DNA of 64,000 nt from Zygnema cylindricum. Its lineage: Eukaryota > Streptophyta > Zygnematophyceae > Zygnematales > Zygnemataceae. Below are positions 1-12,015 of the stretch, in pieces. Each line of letters begins with the position of its first letter. The first letter of the stretch is position 1. The notes under the pieces were generated by a model. That model did not search any database, was not told the DNA's origin, and worked only from the letters and a program-made list of their open reading frames with translations. A program made the position numbers and the translations under genes. The DNA lies in contig JBBHKE010002706.1 of the NCBI GenBank assembly GCA_037447655.1, forward strand, positions 372,001-436,000, in the 5' to 3' direction.

Positions 1-3000
1 ACAGAACTTTCCGCTCCAGTCAATGTACGTGTGCTGAAAAAATAGAAAAAAAAAAGGTAAACCAAAACTTTGTTATTTCGGGTTTCATTTAAAGCAAGCT
101 CCATCGGGATGACCCTCCGTTTGTCCACTCCCCTTTCTCTTCTCTCTCACTTTCCCCTTTTCTCCCTCTCTCCACTTGTGTTGCCCTCTCTCTCTCCCTC
201 TCACCTGCATGGGCTGTGGACATCTTCGTGTGACATTACGGAGAGAAGGACGTGGTCCTCCTCCAGTCCCAAGAAAATTAAATCTTTTTATTCGAAGAGC
301 AGCCAATGGGAGGGCTCTGCCATGTTTTCTCTCCAATTCTGACATCAGGCGAGGGAGAGAGCCAACTCCACCATCTTTCACCTGCAAAAGACAAATAACA
401 TAAGCGAAACCAATTAGATATAAAGTTTTTTGCGGAGCATGGTTTATGTTCTTCACAAGGCAGAAGCGCGAGGAGGCGTGGGAGCGGGAGAGGGAATGGA
501 AGCAGGAGAGGGAAAGGGAGAGGGAGAGGGCAAGGGCGAGGGAGAAGGAGAGGGAAAGGGAGAGGAGAGGGCGAGGGAGAGGAAGAGGGAGAGGGTGAGG
601 GCGAGGGAAAAGGAGCGGGAAAGGGAGAGGAGAGGAGAGGGAGAGGGAAAGGGAGAAGGAGAGGGCAAGGGAGAGAGAGAGAGAGCTGCTTACTGCAAGA
701 TATTCGTCGGTGTCAATGAAAAAAAGCCATGAGAAGTTGTGACGCCTTCCCTGAATACCAAAAAAAAAATTGGTCAGTAGGAGACAGTAAAACAAGAGGA
801 CACACAAACCAAAAGAATGAACGAAACAGAAGAATAAGATCTCAGTTGAATAAATTTTCTTGAAGCAGCTTGTACCCTTGTTTCTCTTCTTTGTCAGCAT
901 CTTCTCCCTTTTTTTCTGCATCCGCAATTATAAATTATGAAGTTTAAATATTTTAACCAAAACAAAAATGACCAGAAAAAATAACATACCTGCATCATGC
1001 AGTGCTCATACGCCAAAATTTGATCATATGCTGCTGGAAACCTGTCATACAGAACCAAAGGAGAAAAAAACGATAAGGGAAAAGAAGAGGAAAAAATAAG
1101 AAAGAGCAGATTTCAGCAACCTTGCATCTCTAATTTCTAAACCGAACTTTATTTCCTAGGCAAAAGCTTTTAAAGAAGGAAAAATTTGCACAACAACGCT
1201 TCTTTTTAAAAATATAATCCCTCCCACTGTTTCTTAATCCGTTCTTTTTTAAAATCTCTCGTTTGTTGATTTTTTTCATAAGACCTCCTGTCCTTCACTC
1301 ACGAGTAGGGATTACTGGTGTTAATAAAAGTTTCGCGACGATAAAAAACTTCTGACCACATCGGAAATGGCACATGTACTACACTCCCCCTCTCCACATA
1401 TTTCTGCAGAACAGAAAAACAAAGAAAAAAGGAAAAAGAAAAAAATCAAAAAGAGGAACCAGAAGGAAAACGAACAATTAAAAATTAAACATCCTTTCAG
1501 AAACAAAAAATCTCAAATATGTGGCAATTCAAAAGGCTGTTTAAAATCTTTCATTTAAGACGTAAAAGAAAAAACTCACATGAACAAGAGGTAGCTTTTC
1601 ATCTCCATATCGGTCGTAAAAAAAAACTTTAGAGACTCCAAGAAGGAGATGGTAGTCGATCCACTCAAGAAGAGATTCAGTGCGATTTCCATTCTTGCGA
1701 CCACTACCGAGAAAAAAAAAAAAAAATAGATTACAGAGTGATTAGCATTAATCACACAAATTCAAAACAAATAAGTGAATATATTTTGTGTTGGCCAAGT
1801 GTTGATGGTGTTTTCGTATTTTTGCAAACACCATAATTTGCCTAACCAGATTTAAACCTGCTTAAAAATTATACGGACTGGCCGCATGCAAATATCGAAA
1901 TCTAATTATTCTACCAAGACACAATTTCTAATTTTCACGGAAAACATTCAGACGGGATGCAACAGTAAACATTAAATCTGAATATGTGAAGTGAATCTGA
2001 ACATTCAAAACAACAAAAAAAGAGACTTTCTTCAAAACCAAAATTCCTTTCAATGAAGCTTCGGTTCCCTCTCCTCTCACTCTCCATCTTCAACTCTCCT
2101 TCCTTCAATTTCTATTCAGCCCACATACCTGATATAGTACGCCCGATGTTCACGATATGGATAAAGACAAATCCCAGCCTTTCCTTCCACCTTCACTTCC
2201 ACCTTCTCCTCCCTCCTATCCTTCTCTTCCTTTCTCTCCTCCCCCTCACGACAGAGAGGTAAAGGAGGCATGTGAAGGAGCTCCTCTGGGTCAGAGGAAC
2301 TGAGCTGGATTTGTAACTTAGAGGCTCGGAGAAGGGCAAGTGGTAGTTGGTCCAAAGAAGGTAAAGGACAGTGGAGAAGGAGAGAATATTCTTGAGTATA
2401 CGAAGCAATCAGAGCAGGGACAGAGAAGAGAGGGCCTGAAACTTGGGCGAGCCGACCATGGCCTGCAAGTTGTGGAAAAATAAATGAGAGAGATGGAGAT
2501 GGAGGGAGAGAGGGAGAGAGGGAGAGAGGGAGAGGGGGAGAGGGGGAGAGGGGGAGAGAGGGAGGACGAGGGATTTACGCATTGATGCACATACAAGATG
2601 ATTTTTTATTGATGATATTTTTACGATGATGACATTATTTTATTGACATGATGACACATATTTATTATTTACATGATGATGATGATGCATTAATGACACC
2701 ATTATTGATGATGATGAGCTACAAGAAATAGAACTGACACTGGAGGGTGGAACAGAAACAGTGAGAAGGAAAATAGGGGAAGGAGAGAGGGATAGGCATA
2801 GAGAGGGAGAGAGATAGGAGATGAGAATAAGGAGAGGAAAGTGATACCTTCAAAAAAGTCGCAACTTAAGTGAAGTTTTTTAGAATTTGCAAATTCACCC
2901 AGCCAGGCTCCACCCCAGCTCTGTTCACAGCCCCATCAAAAAATGATTTTCAAAATTTGTTTTTCAATTTTCTACTGATATTTCTATTGCTTTGCGAAAG

Positions 3001-6000
3001 TAAGAAAAAGAAAAAACAAAAAGAAATGAAAATGACATCTTCAAAAGCATGAGAACTATTCTGACTGAGTTGTCCAACAAAATGGCGCAACGGGCACATC
3101 GGTTTTTCCGGTGTTTGTCCTTACATTTGAGGAATAACGGATACTGGCGTCATCCTCCACAAATGCTAAAAGCTGGACCATTAATTCGTCTCCTCTCCCC
3201 AAATTCTTTGTACCCGGTACAAACCCCTTGAGGAGCTCTGCCTCAAAAACTGCACCCCTCCAAAACCAGCAGAAAGGAACAAGGTATGAGAACCGCTGCA
3301 AAGAGAGTGAGTGAGAGAGAGAAAGTACAGAGATAAAGAGGGAGATAACAACACGAAATGGGGAGAGAGAGAGGGGGCGAGAGTGAGAAAGAGAGAGAGT
3401 GTGAGAGAGAGAGGGGTAGTGGCTTAGAATCCATGGATTCACCTATAAGTTGGGTCTGTTTGGTGGCCGTGTGGTAAGTTCCCGTTACGAAGGGAGCCTC
3501 GGCCGGTCGGCAAAGTTTTAAAGCTGTCCCTTTATTGAACAGAGTTTCAGAGGGATAGGCTGAAGAACTTTCAGCTGAAAAACCTTCCACTTTTCTGTTC
3601 AGAGCAGCTCGCAGCTGAGCCCCAAAACCACTCTGTTTCAGTATCAAGTTGGGAAAAGCATCTCTGAGTTCTTTGCATTGAGGAAATTTAAGGATTTAGA
3701 GAACTACAAAATGGTAAGTTTCTGCTTTTCTGATCAGCAACGCTCAAGCTGCATTACAAAACCTCTCTATTTAGCATTCAGAGGGTAATTCTTCATGCAG
3801 AACAAATGAACAGTTTTAGAGGGACACGACTTTTTTTTGTTGGACTTGTACCTTTGTGAAAATCCCGTTATTCTCTGAATCCTCAGAGTTGTAAACAAAA
3901 AAGCTTTGAACTTCTTTCAAAGCTTTCTGCAACAATAGCACCCATAATTTCCCTCACTCTTGTAGGTCAGGCGCGATGTTCCTTTTTTGTTGTAAACTTT
4001 CTTCTCAATATTTACCCAGTGTAAAGATTGTATTAGCTTGGAGTGTTTGATATTCCCATAACCTACAAAACATCTATCTGCTACCGCATGCTTTTACTAA
4101 TATCATTGCATATTTTTGTTTTTGGCGCTTCATAGAGTTAATTTACATCTGCATCCATGATCAACCTGCATGCTCATCTACCTCACTGTAGACTATTACA
4201 GCTTAATGTGAACATTTACATTACTTTTACTACTCTTTCTTTTCAATATAATTTTCAGTCTTACTAACCTGTTTATTTTGCAGTTCCTGTTTGTCGCGTG
4301 CAAGTTCAGTTGCCTGCTTGACCAAAGCAGCCCTGCTGTCTCCATCGACAGGATCAACAAAGAGAGAAAATTTCCTGCAAAAAAATTCCAATCCAAAAGA
4401 ACTCAATCGCAGAAAAACAGAAACGTATATCAACAACTGCAGACAATTGCTCTTTTCTCTCTTCTCTTTAAGTATGAACCCCCAAAAAACTGAAATCGGG
4501 CACAAACCTCGGCAGAAAACTGCTAATCCATTTCTTATCCTAAATGATAGAGGAGTTGCTTTTCAGAGCCATGGTTCTTACGTGTAGTCCAGCGTTTCCT
4601 CCCATGGCCAATGAGTTTCCCTGCGCCCCTCAAGTACAGGAACGCATCCGGAGACTACGGCCGCACTGAGGGCGGCCACAGAGGAGCACGCACAGACGAG
4701 AGCATCCTTTGCCGTTAACTGCCAAAAACAACATCATGGAACAGCCAGTAAAAAACAATCAGTACTCAGTACTTAAAAACTAACAACATGTATCAGTTAA
4801 CAGTCAGCCTTCAGTTTACCATCAAACAAAAGCAGAACTCGCAATAGTTCCGACAATGGGAGGCATGCGTAGAATCCCGGGTGTAATAAAACAAATTTAC
4901 CAAGAACGGTCAAACTTCTCAAGAACGAAATATAAAGAAAAAAACAGATACTGCCAACCCCAGAATGAACTGAAAAACAAAACTCTCATTTCCAACTAAG
5001 CATCTAGGGAGCAAAAAACATGTTGAGTTCCACAAAGGACTCACGATTGAAGCGGTGTCACTCCCATTAACGTAGACAGCTTCAGTTGTCCGTTCAACTC
5101 CATCAGATAAAGTGGGCGGCCCCGGGATAAAGGCGGGAATTACGACGTCCATATGAGGGAGGAAGCATCCGGACTGTGTCTGCGGAACCAGAAACTAAAC
5201 GTGCTCAGTTTCTGGCAGCCAGTGAGGGCGTGACACGTGGCATTGCTGCAGAATAGTTATGAAATCTTACCTGCAACGTTGTGATTTCGGTGTCTCCTTG
5301 TATTTCCAGTTTTGACAGAACACTGCCCGTCCAGTAATGCCCGTGAAAAACAGAAAAACCATCAGCAATAGAGCAAATTCTGTTTTTTCTTAACAATTCT
5401 GGAGTTTTAAATAAAAGCGTTGTAACTAGTTTGACGTTCTGGCGTTTCTAACGTTGGAGTGTGAAAAACCATCAAGGGTTTAGATATTAACATTTATGGT
5501 GTGCCATTAACATTGTCATGATCGCTTCATTCATTTCCGCATTCAAAAACAATTCTCCTGACCTGTCCACTGACTGGGAGGCAAACGGCTGTACAGTAAA
5601 CAATCCTCCTGCCACGTGTGAAGAGCACAGAGCCAGAGAACTGCCACGCCCCTCCCTTTCCCCCTCTGTCAGCCTCTTCCTTTCTCCTCAACTCTCTCTT
5701 TTTCTTCTGCACAACTCTTCTTTTGCTCTTCTTCTGACTTTTGTCATTTCTGTCTTTTTTTTCAAACCCCCCCCCCCCCCCCCTGCTGTGATTATTCTTC
5801 CAGCTCGGCAGCGCCTCGCCCCTTGCGAAGCTGCTCGGGCCCATCACCTGCAGCGGCCATGATTGTGCGACGCGACAATGAAGTGATCTCGGCCGTCAAA
5901 TCTTTTCCAGTACGGATGATTCTGCTGCACGTGCCTCAATGCATCCTCCACAAATTCCGCCGTCCTTGTCAGCGCACCAGCTGTCAAAGGGCCGCCCTGC

Positions 6001-6476
6001 ACCCGTACGCCACGTGTCACCACTCGTTTTCTTTCCTCTCCGCCCCTCTCCCTCTCTCTCCCTCCCTCACCATCTCTCACCCTCCCTCCACTTCCCTCAC
6101 CCTCCCTCTCCCTCTCGCCTTCACATACCTGCAAATCCAAAAAGCGTGCCGCGTAAACAGGCACATAGAATAGTGTGGCTTCTTCCGGGTCCCTGGTAAC
6201 CAGGGTTTGCTGGTCGTCCGTACGATCCAGCGGCTGCTGCAGGAGGCGGTGTAGCGCGACTTCGGTGGCGTGACCTGGCTGCGGCTCGCCGTGCAGGACG
6301 TCGGCGTTGTAGCGCGGCGGGAGGTCGTACACGTACACGGATATCCGCGAGCGAGCGACTCGCCGGATGGGCTGCGAACGTTGCGGCGTCGCCAGCAGCA
6401 GAAGAGGGAGGAGTGCGACGAACATGCCGACGACTGCGACGACGCGGAACTGCAGGACGATCGACTTTCCCGCCAT
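1..6476 (-). CDS. Bidomain glycosyltransferase, GT47 (exostosin-like) joined to GT92 (DUF23); 3' end beyond window
   Basis: Exons read on the minus strand: 6476-6129, 5996-5848, 5322-5271, 5179-5045, 4718-4582, 4374-4269, 3926-3852, 3632-3443, 3249-3125, 2920-2848, 2462-2129, 1703-1580, 1403-1357, 1041-990, 750-694, 381-205, 33-1. All junctions are GT-AG, the phases agree, and together they give 738 codons. The start MAGKS precedes a hydrophobic anchor (about residues 8-28), as in a type II Golgi enzyme. The GT47 half shows FYVPVY, RDHFIVASHNHGRC, MDVVIPAF and SGCVPVLEG. The GT92 half shows LLEWIDYHLLLGV, YVERGSVVHVPFP, LAYEHCMMQ and the metal-binding-like FFIDTDEYL. Family knowledge: GT47 and GT92 transfer sugars to wall polysaccharides or glycans. 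The donor closing the 47-nt exon (1357) is weak. The GT47/GT92 join depends on the acceptor before 3632; an acceptor before 3703 would instead give 19 more residues and a TGA at 3646-3644. No ATG lies in frame upstream of the GT92 part, so I favour one fused gene. Confidence 0.78.
463..692. repeat. Purine-rich GAGGGA/GAGAGG tract in a GT92 intron
   Basis: Degenerate GAGGGA and GGGAGA units fill most of the intron between the exons at 750-694 and 381-205. On the transcribed strand this is a long CT-rich tract that starts directly after the GTAAGC donor. Open frames here only reflect composition. Confidence 0.9.
2490..2715. repeat. GA-rich tract followed by GATGAT-rich tract (intronic)
   Basis: Bases 2490-2565 are GAGAGGGA repeats. 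Bases 2597-2715 are a degenerate ATGATG/TGATGATTT repeat. Both lie in the intron between the exons at 2920-2848 and 2462-2129 of the GT47-GT92 gene. Confidence 0.85.
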
Positions 6477-7538
6477 CGAGTGGATGTGTTTTGAGATAGG
6501 GTTCCAAAGTCTTAAGAATGTGCTTGCCGCGGAGGATGGGATTTGTATTTTCGAGGGAGGAAAACGCAGGTCTGATGATTTTGGTCTTTTGGAATTTTGT
6601 GTCATGAAATGATGCTGAGAACGAAAGATCAGAGGATTTCTGTACGGTTGAATGTGCTGCACTGTAACTACAGTACTGTTCTGTACGCTCAGCGAAAAAC
6701 GATAAAGAAGATCCTTTCAAATAAAATTTATAGACAAACAACATTCTCTCGTACACAGCACTTGGTGGACAATTCTGTTATTTACGTACAGAATTTCACA
6801 TCAGGGCGGCATCAGATATGCAGTCATCATAACAGGTACACTCAACACGTTCCTCTACCGTACTGACGATCGTTCTTGCGCATTACCTGCGCGTTTAAAA
6901 GGTCGAGTTCCAGCAAGGTCCAAAAAACAAGATATGGATACCGTACAGTACAATTAACTGCAGGCGGTTGGTTTCAGCTGTATTGCCATGATATAGGTTT
7001 TTAAGGTAAACGTTACAGTCTTATCTTCCCAGCTCCCTGTACGAAAAGAAGGGCCACTTTCCCTAACGTCCAAAAATCTGCCCGAATGGTACATTGCCAG
7101 CGAACGGTAAACGGCTGGTCCGATGGCAGGCGCTGTGCTGTACCTTCTGGCCGCTGAGGTGGCCATGCGTGTACGTTAAATGGTGCGGAACATGCGGAAA
7201 TCATGTACTTGCAGCCTTTGGCAACTTGCTCCAAGGGAAAGCTACTCGTACGAATTTGTACTTGTAGACTAACGATATATGGCCCTCTTTTGCAAAGGAT
7301 ATGATTGTGGTCGTTGTAGCGGCCAGGAATGTACGTTACGCGACAAAATAAAGAAAATGGTCAGGAGTACGGGGGAATGATATAGCCTTCAAGCCTCAAG
7401 GTCAGCCAGCTTGCAGTCGTCATCATCGAAGACAAACAAGTCCAGACAGGCTTAAAACGTACTGTAGTTTGAAAGTATACATACTATACAGTACTGTACT
7501 GTACCGTATGGCACATTTTTACGTACCATACGTCAGTC
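6477..7538. other. Upstream region of the GT47-GT92 gene; no gene seen
   Basis: About 1.06 kb between the start codon of the minus-strand GT47-GT92 gene and the inverted-repeat element. It is rich in GTAC-centred palindromes such as the CAGTACTGTACTGTACCG run near 7490. It should hold the promoter, but I see no convincing core element or conserved frame. Confidence 0.4.
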
Positions 7539-8176
7539 CACCGCGAATCGTAATTAGAGTAAATTACTCTAATTCGGTCGCTTGAAATTTCGACTATATG
7601 ACATCAAATAGAGTAATCGACTCTATTTTTTTCATTATTCTAATTTAGGTGAGGTTTAATTAGCGTTTTTTTTTCTAATATAGGTTCGTTTTAAATAGTG
7701 TGGAGTACGAACGTCGTGTGACTGTGTAAAACTGTACTTTTTAAATAAAAACGTACAGATATCGATTTAATAAACCCGCGGTGGCACGTGGAGTCGCACT
7801 AAACAAAAAGACCGAAACTCATCGAATAACATCCGTTCGCATATATTTCGTCCGTCCACAGCATCGTCGTCAGTGAGAACGTTAACCTTGATTTACATGT
7901 TACAAGTTTATAGTATAACGGCGAGAACATGTGTTTTCGTTCATTTGTGTAATAATTTGGTAACTGGTGTTCAGCGTTCCGCGGATTCAGTTATAATAGG
8001 GAATTTCGCAACAATTACATTAAAATTGTATTCTAATTTAGGACCGCGTCAGTTTTAGCGTAAATATTAATTATACGCCCCTTGAAAGGAGTAACTTTTT
8101 ACTGTAATATGGGTTTTTTAACACAATGGCACATGAAATAGAGTAAACATACTGACAAAAATAGAATAAATATACA

Positions 8177-8220
8177 GCATTTGGCGTGGGTGATATATGT
8201 CGTGAGGCAACGCCAAATGC
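8177..8220. repeat. Perfect 11-bp inverted repeat
   Basis: GCATTTGGCGT at 8177-8187 is matched by ACGCCAAATGC at 8210-8220 with a 22-base loop. It lies in the left arm region of the 5.6 kb element and could form a hairpin. Confidence 0.8.
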
Positions 8221-8282
8221 GGACAGACCTCATAAAATAAAATATTTTTGGTCCAATCACAATTCACGCGTTCTATGTCCAA

Positions 8283-8525
8283 TCACAGCCGCTCATTCCT
8301 TTTTTTTTTCCTGTGGAATCTGACGACTGCGGCGCCATCTTGTATGCGCCGCCATTCTGAAAATCTATCCATTTTTCCGAAAGGGATCTGTGAGTGACTC
8401 GCTTCCTCTTCCACCTCCATGGGTTCCACGTCGCCCACGTCATCGCTCGCTTCCTTTTTCACCTCCATGGATTGCACGTCGCCCACGTCATCGTTTTCTT
8501 GCCGTCGCCTTACTTTTTTAGGTTG
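8283..8525 (-). pseudogene. Short acidic/basic open frame with 17-residue duplication, function unknown
   Basis: The minus frame runs from a TAA just upstream of 8525 to the stop at 8283, about 80 codons with no ATG at its head. It begins SKQPKKVRRRQ, which resembles a monopartite nuclear localisation signal. Two copies of a unit like DDVGDVEPMEVEEEAS follow, matching a roughly 51 bp tandem duplication at about 8390-8490. The tail is basic (FHRKKKRNERL). It lies inside the 5.6 kb element. It could be a captured host gene fragment or chance coding. I do not recognise a family. Confidence 0.25.
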
Positions 8526-9609
8526 CTTACTTTATTAGGGTTTTGATGTACGAAATGGCGAACGTATTGTTGCCAGCCAACTCCACCATTAGTGACGATG
8601 CAAGTGCGAATTCTCTTACCGGTGGTTCCATATAACGTGGCAGATGCCATTTTCTATCAAAACATTCAAACATAATTTATTGAAGCTTATCATAAGTCAT
8701 GCCTTCTAATCCTTACACTTTGTTGTCGGTTTTTAGGGGGCAGTTATGTCCTTCTTAATTTTTACTACCATTTTTGTTTTATAAAGGGTTATTTCAAGGT
8801 GACTCATGTTTTTTTTTTCTGGTTTTGCTTTTGTTTCCCTCCTTTCACCTTTTCCGCTGACCATTTGATTTAGGCTTCATTTTTTTAACGCTTATAAATA
8901 TTGATGGCGAGGGTGTGAGAGAAATGTTCATAATAGATAAAAGGGAAAGATATATTTATTTGTTATATTTTGTGTTAGATTTTTTTAGTAACAGCCGGTT
9001 TTGTAATCTGTACGTTTGTCACACTTGCTATTATCAATGGATTCAAAAACATATAAATATCTATTTGTTGACTTTTCGTTTCATGTCTTTAAACAAGGAA
9101 ATTTGGCCAAATAATAATAAAAAAATAAAAAATAAAAACAAATTTTATTCCCGTTGAAAGTACGATATAATAAAAAAAACTTTGAGAAACCCTAACAACC
9201 CATAAATAATTTTGGACCTTTTAACGGATTGACAGTTGAATCTAAATCCTTTTTTTTTTTCCAGGTTGGGGCCGAAGTGTTTGATTTATTTCCAACATCA
9301 TGTTACTTTCGACTTTTTATTTTTTCCTGTCGTTCAAGAAGATAATGAAATTATTAGTATCAAAATGGAATTCAAAGGAGATAATAGATAGAAGATTTAA
9401 GAGAAAGTGGAAAGGTATAGAAATTTTTAGGAGTTCAGGGCCTATATTTAGTTTCGGAGTGTGTATAATAGTGAAATTTTAGAGTCAAAATTATTTATTT
9501 TGTCATAAGTACTAAGCATTATTTCTCTTTATTTCACTCTACATATGACTGTCTTTTGTTTTGCACCAAATTATTTGGTTTTGTACATGTTTGCGTCCAC
9601 TATGGAATG

Positions 9610-10100
9610 TTTTTTTTTTTTCCATGGGTGCTTTACCTAGCGGCGACGAGGCATTTTCGTCGGTGGGTTATACACCAATGACACGAAGCTATTTTTTGTC
9701 TTTTGTCATGGATGATGACTCACCAGCGACGAGGCATTTTCGTCGCTGGATTACAAACAATTGGAATGCTGATTTTTTTTTTTAGCTTTTGTCATGGATG
9801 ATGGCCGACCAGCGACGAGGCATTTTCGTCGCTGGATTATAAACCAATGGAATGTTGAATTTTTTTTCTTTTGTCATGGATGATGACTCACCAACGATGA
9901 GGCATTTTCGTCGCTGGATTACAAATTGTTGGAATGTTGATTTTTTTTTTTTAGCTTTTGTCATGGATGATGACCGTCCAACGATGAGGCATTTTCGTCG
10001 CTGGATAATAAACCAATGGAAAGTTGATTTTTTTTTTAGCTTTTGTCATGGATCATGACCGACCAGCGACAAGGCATTTTTGTCGCTGGATTATAAACCA
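9610..10100. repeat. Six tandem copies of a roughly 85-bp unit with a conserved hairpin
   Basis: The core GCGACGAGGCATTTTCGTCGC recurs with cores starting near 9643, 9726, 9812, 9894, 9981 and 10066 (spacings 82-87). Each core is an inverted repeat, GCGACGA pairing with TCGTCGC around a short loop. The cores are separated by CTTTTGTCATGGATGATGAC and a T-run. Related but degraded GGCGACG/GTCGCT pairs continue to about 10370. Confidence 0.9.
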
Positions 10101-10710
10101 GTTATGATTCATGTTACAGCTGACTAATCAACTAACTCAACCGACCAATCGGCGACGTAAGTGTGTCGCTGCTTAACTGTAAATAAGCAATAAGGCAATA
10201 CTGCCATCTAATTAAAAAACAATAAGGACGTTGTGTCATTGCTAAAAAATCGTTCCGATTTGAGGCAATGGCATCGCTGAAAATCCCAGCAGCAATGAGA
10301 AACTGTCAACGCTAATCAAATCGCAATGAAATAGTCCATGTCACTGGTGTGACAGCGATTAGCGATGGCTCGTCGCCTAATATCAATAACGTAAAAAACA
10401 TGTTTGTGTATCAAAGGTAAAAACTAACAATCTGTTCACCAGTTACAACATCATATTTCCCATAGGTGAATGACAAACACACGGTAACACATTAAGCATG
10501 ACAAACCATCACTCTTACACATACTCATATATTGCAAAAAAGAATCGTGTTTTATAAAATGGTTGTGTTACACATCGTTTTCGCATACTTACTTCACAAT
10601 GAAGTAAATTAAAAAAATTACAAAAACAATTACATTGTAGTAAGAGACACACTATGCGACGTATTACCCCTATGATAATGTATGATAACTCCTATCTCCT
10701 AAATCCTAAC

Positions 10711-10880
10711 ACTCCTTACATTTTTAAAACAGGTAAGACAAGCCAAAGCAACAAAAAATACAAAACTATGTCACTCTTACGCTCCAAGAACCACTCTTTA
10801 CATTTTTAAAACTGGTAAGACAAGCCAAAGCAACAAAAACTACAAAACTATGTCACTCCTAGCTCCAAGAACCACCAAAA
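10711..10880. repeat. 82-bp tandem duplication
   Basis: A block containing ACATTTTTAAAAC, GGTAAGACAAGCCAAAGC and CAAAACTATGTCACTC occurs twice, 82 bases apart (10718 and 10800), with a few substitutions. It is inside the 5.6 kb element. Confidence 0.85.
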
Positions 10881-11035
10881 AGCATACAAGGGGAATGCTT
10901 AGGCATTAGCAAGGGCTTAATATTCGTCCACTTTCGTGAATTGTTCGTTCGTAACCTCATCTTTTTGAGTAGCGACGTCAACGTCTTGAGAATTTCCGAG
11001 CGAATCCCGTGCCTTTGCCAAGGGAGGTGATACTG

Positions 11036-12015
11036 ATAATTAGAGTAGAGTGATAATTATATTAGCCAGATAATTAGATTAGGCAGATAATGAAATTAGA
11101 CAGATAATTAGATTAGACAAATAATTATATTAGACATATAATTATATTAGCCAGATAATTAGATTAGGCAGATAATGAACTTAAAGAGATAATTAGATTA
11201 GACAGATATTTAGATTAGACAGATAATTATATTAGCCAGATAATTAGATTAGGCAGATAATGAACTTAAAGAGATAATTAGATTAGACTGATATTTAGAT
11301 TAGACAGATAATTAGATTAGCCAGTTAATTAGGTTAGGCAAATAATTAGATTAGGGAGATAGTTAGATTAGAGAGATAATTAGATTAGCCAGATAAATAG
11401 ATTAGCCAGATAGTTAGATTAGAGAGATAATTAGATTAGCCGGATAATTAGATTAGGCAGATAGTTAGATTAGACAGATAAATAGATTAACCAGTTAATT
11501 ACATTAGGCAAGTACTTAGATTAGGGAGATAGTTAGATTGGAGAGATAATTAGATTAGCCAGATAGTTAGATAAGACAGATAATTAGATTAGCCAATTAT
11601 TTACATTAGGCAAATAATTAGATTAGTGAGATAGTTAGATTAGCCAGATAGTTAGATTAGCCAGATAATTAGATTAGCCAGATAGTTAGATTAGAGAGAT
11701 AACTTAGATTAGCCAGATAGTTAGATTAGACAGATAAATATATTAGCCAGTTAACTACATTAATTAGATTAAGCAGATAGTTAGATTAGACAGATAAATA
11801 GATTAGTCAGTTAATTACATTAGGCAAGTAATTAGATTAGGGAGATAGTTAGATTAGGGAGATAATTAGATTAGCCAGATAGTTAGATATGACAGATAAT
11901 TAGATTAGCCAGTTATTTACATTAGGCAAATAATTAGATTAGGGAGATAGTTAGATTAGAGAGATAACTAATTAAATTAGCCAGATAATTATATTAGCCA
12001 GATAATTAGACAGAT
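11036..12015. repeat. 17-bp tandem repeat array of AGATAATTAGATTAGCC type
   Basis: Roughly one kilobase of 17-base units, with variants AGATAATTAGATTAGCC, AGATAGTTAGATTAGAC and AGTTAATTACATTAGGC. It contains almost no open frame. The unit includes ATTAGA, which also occurs in the subterminal TTAGAGTAA words of the surrounding element. Confidence 0.93.
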
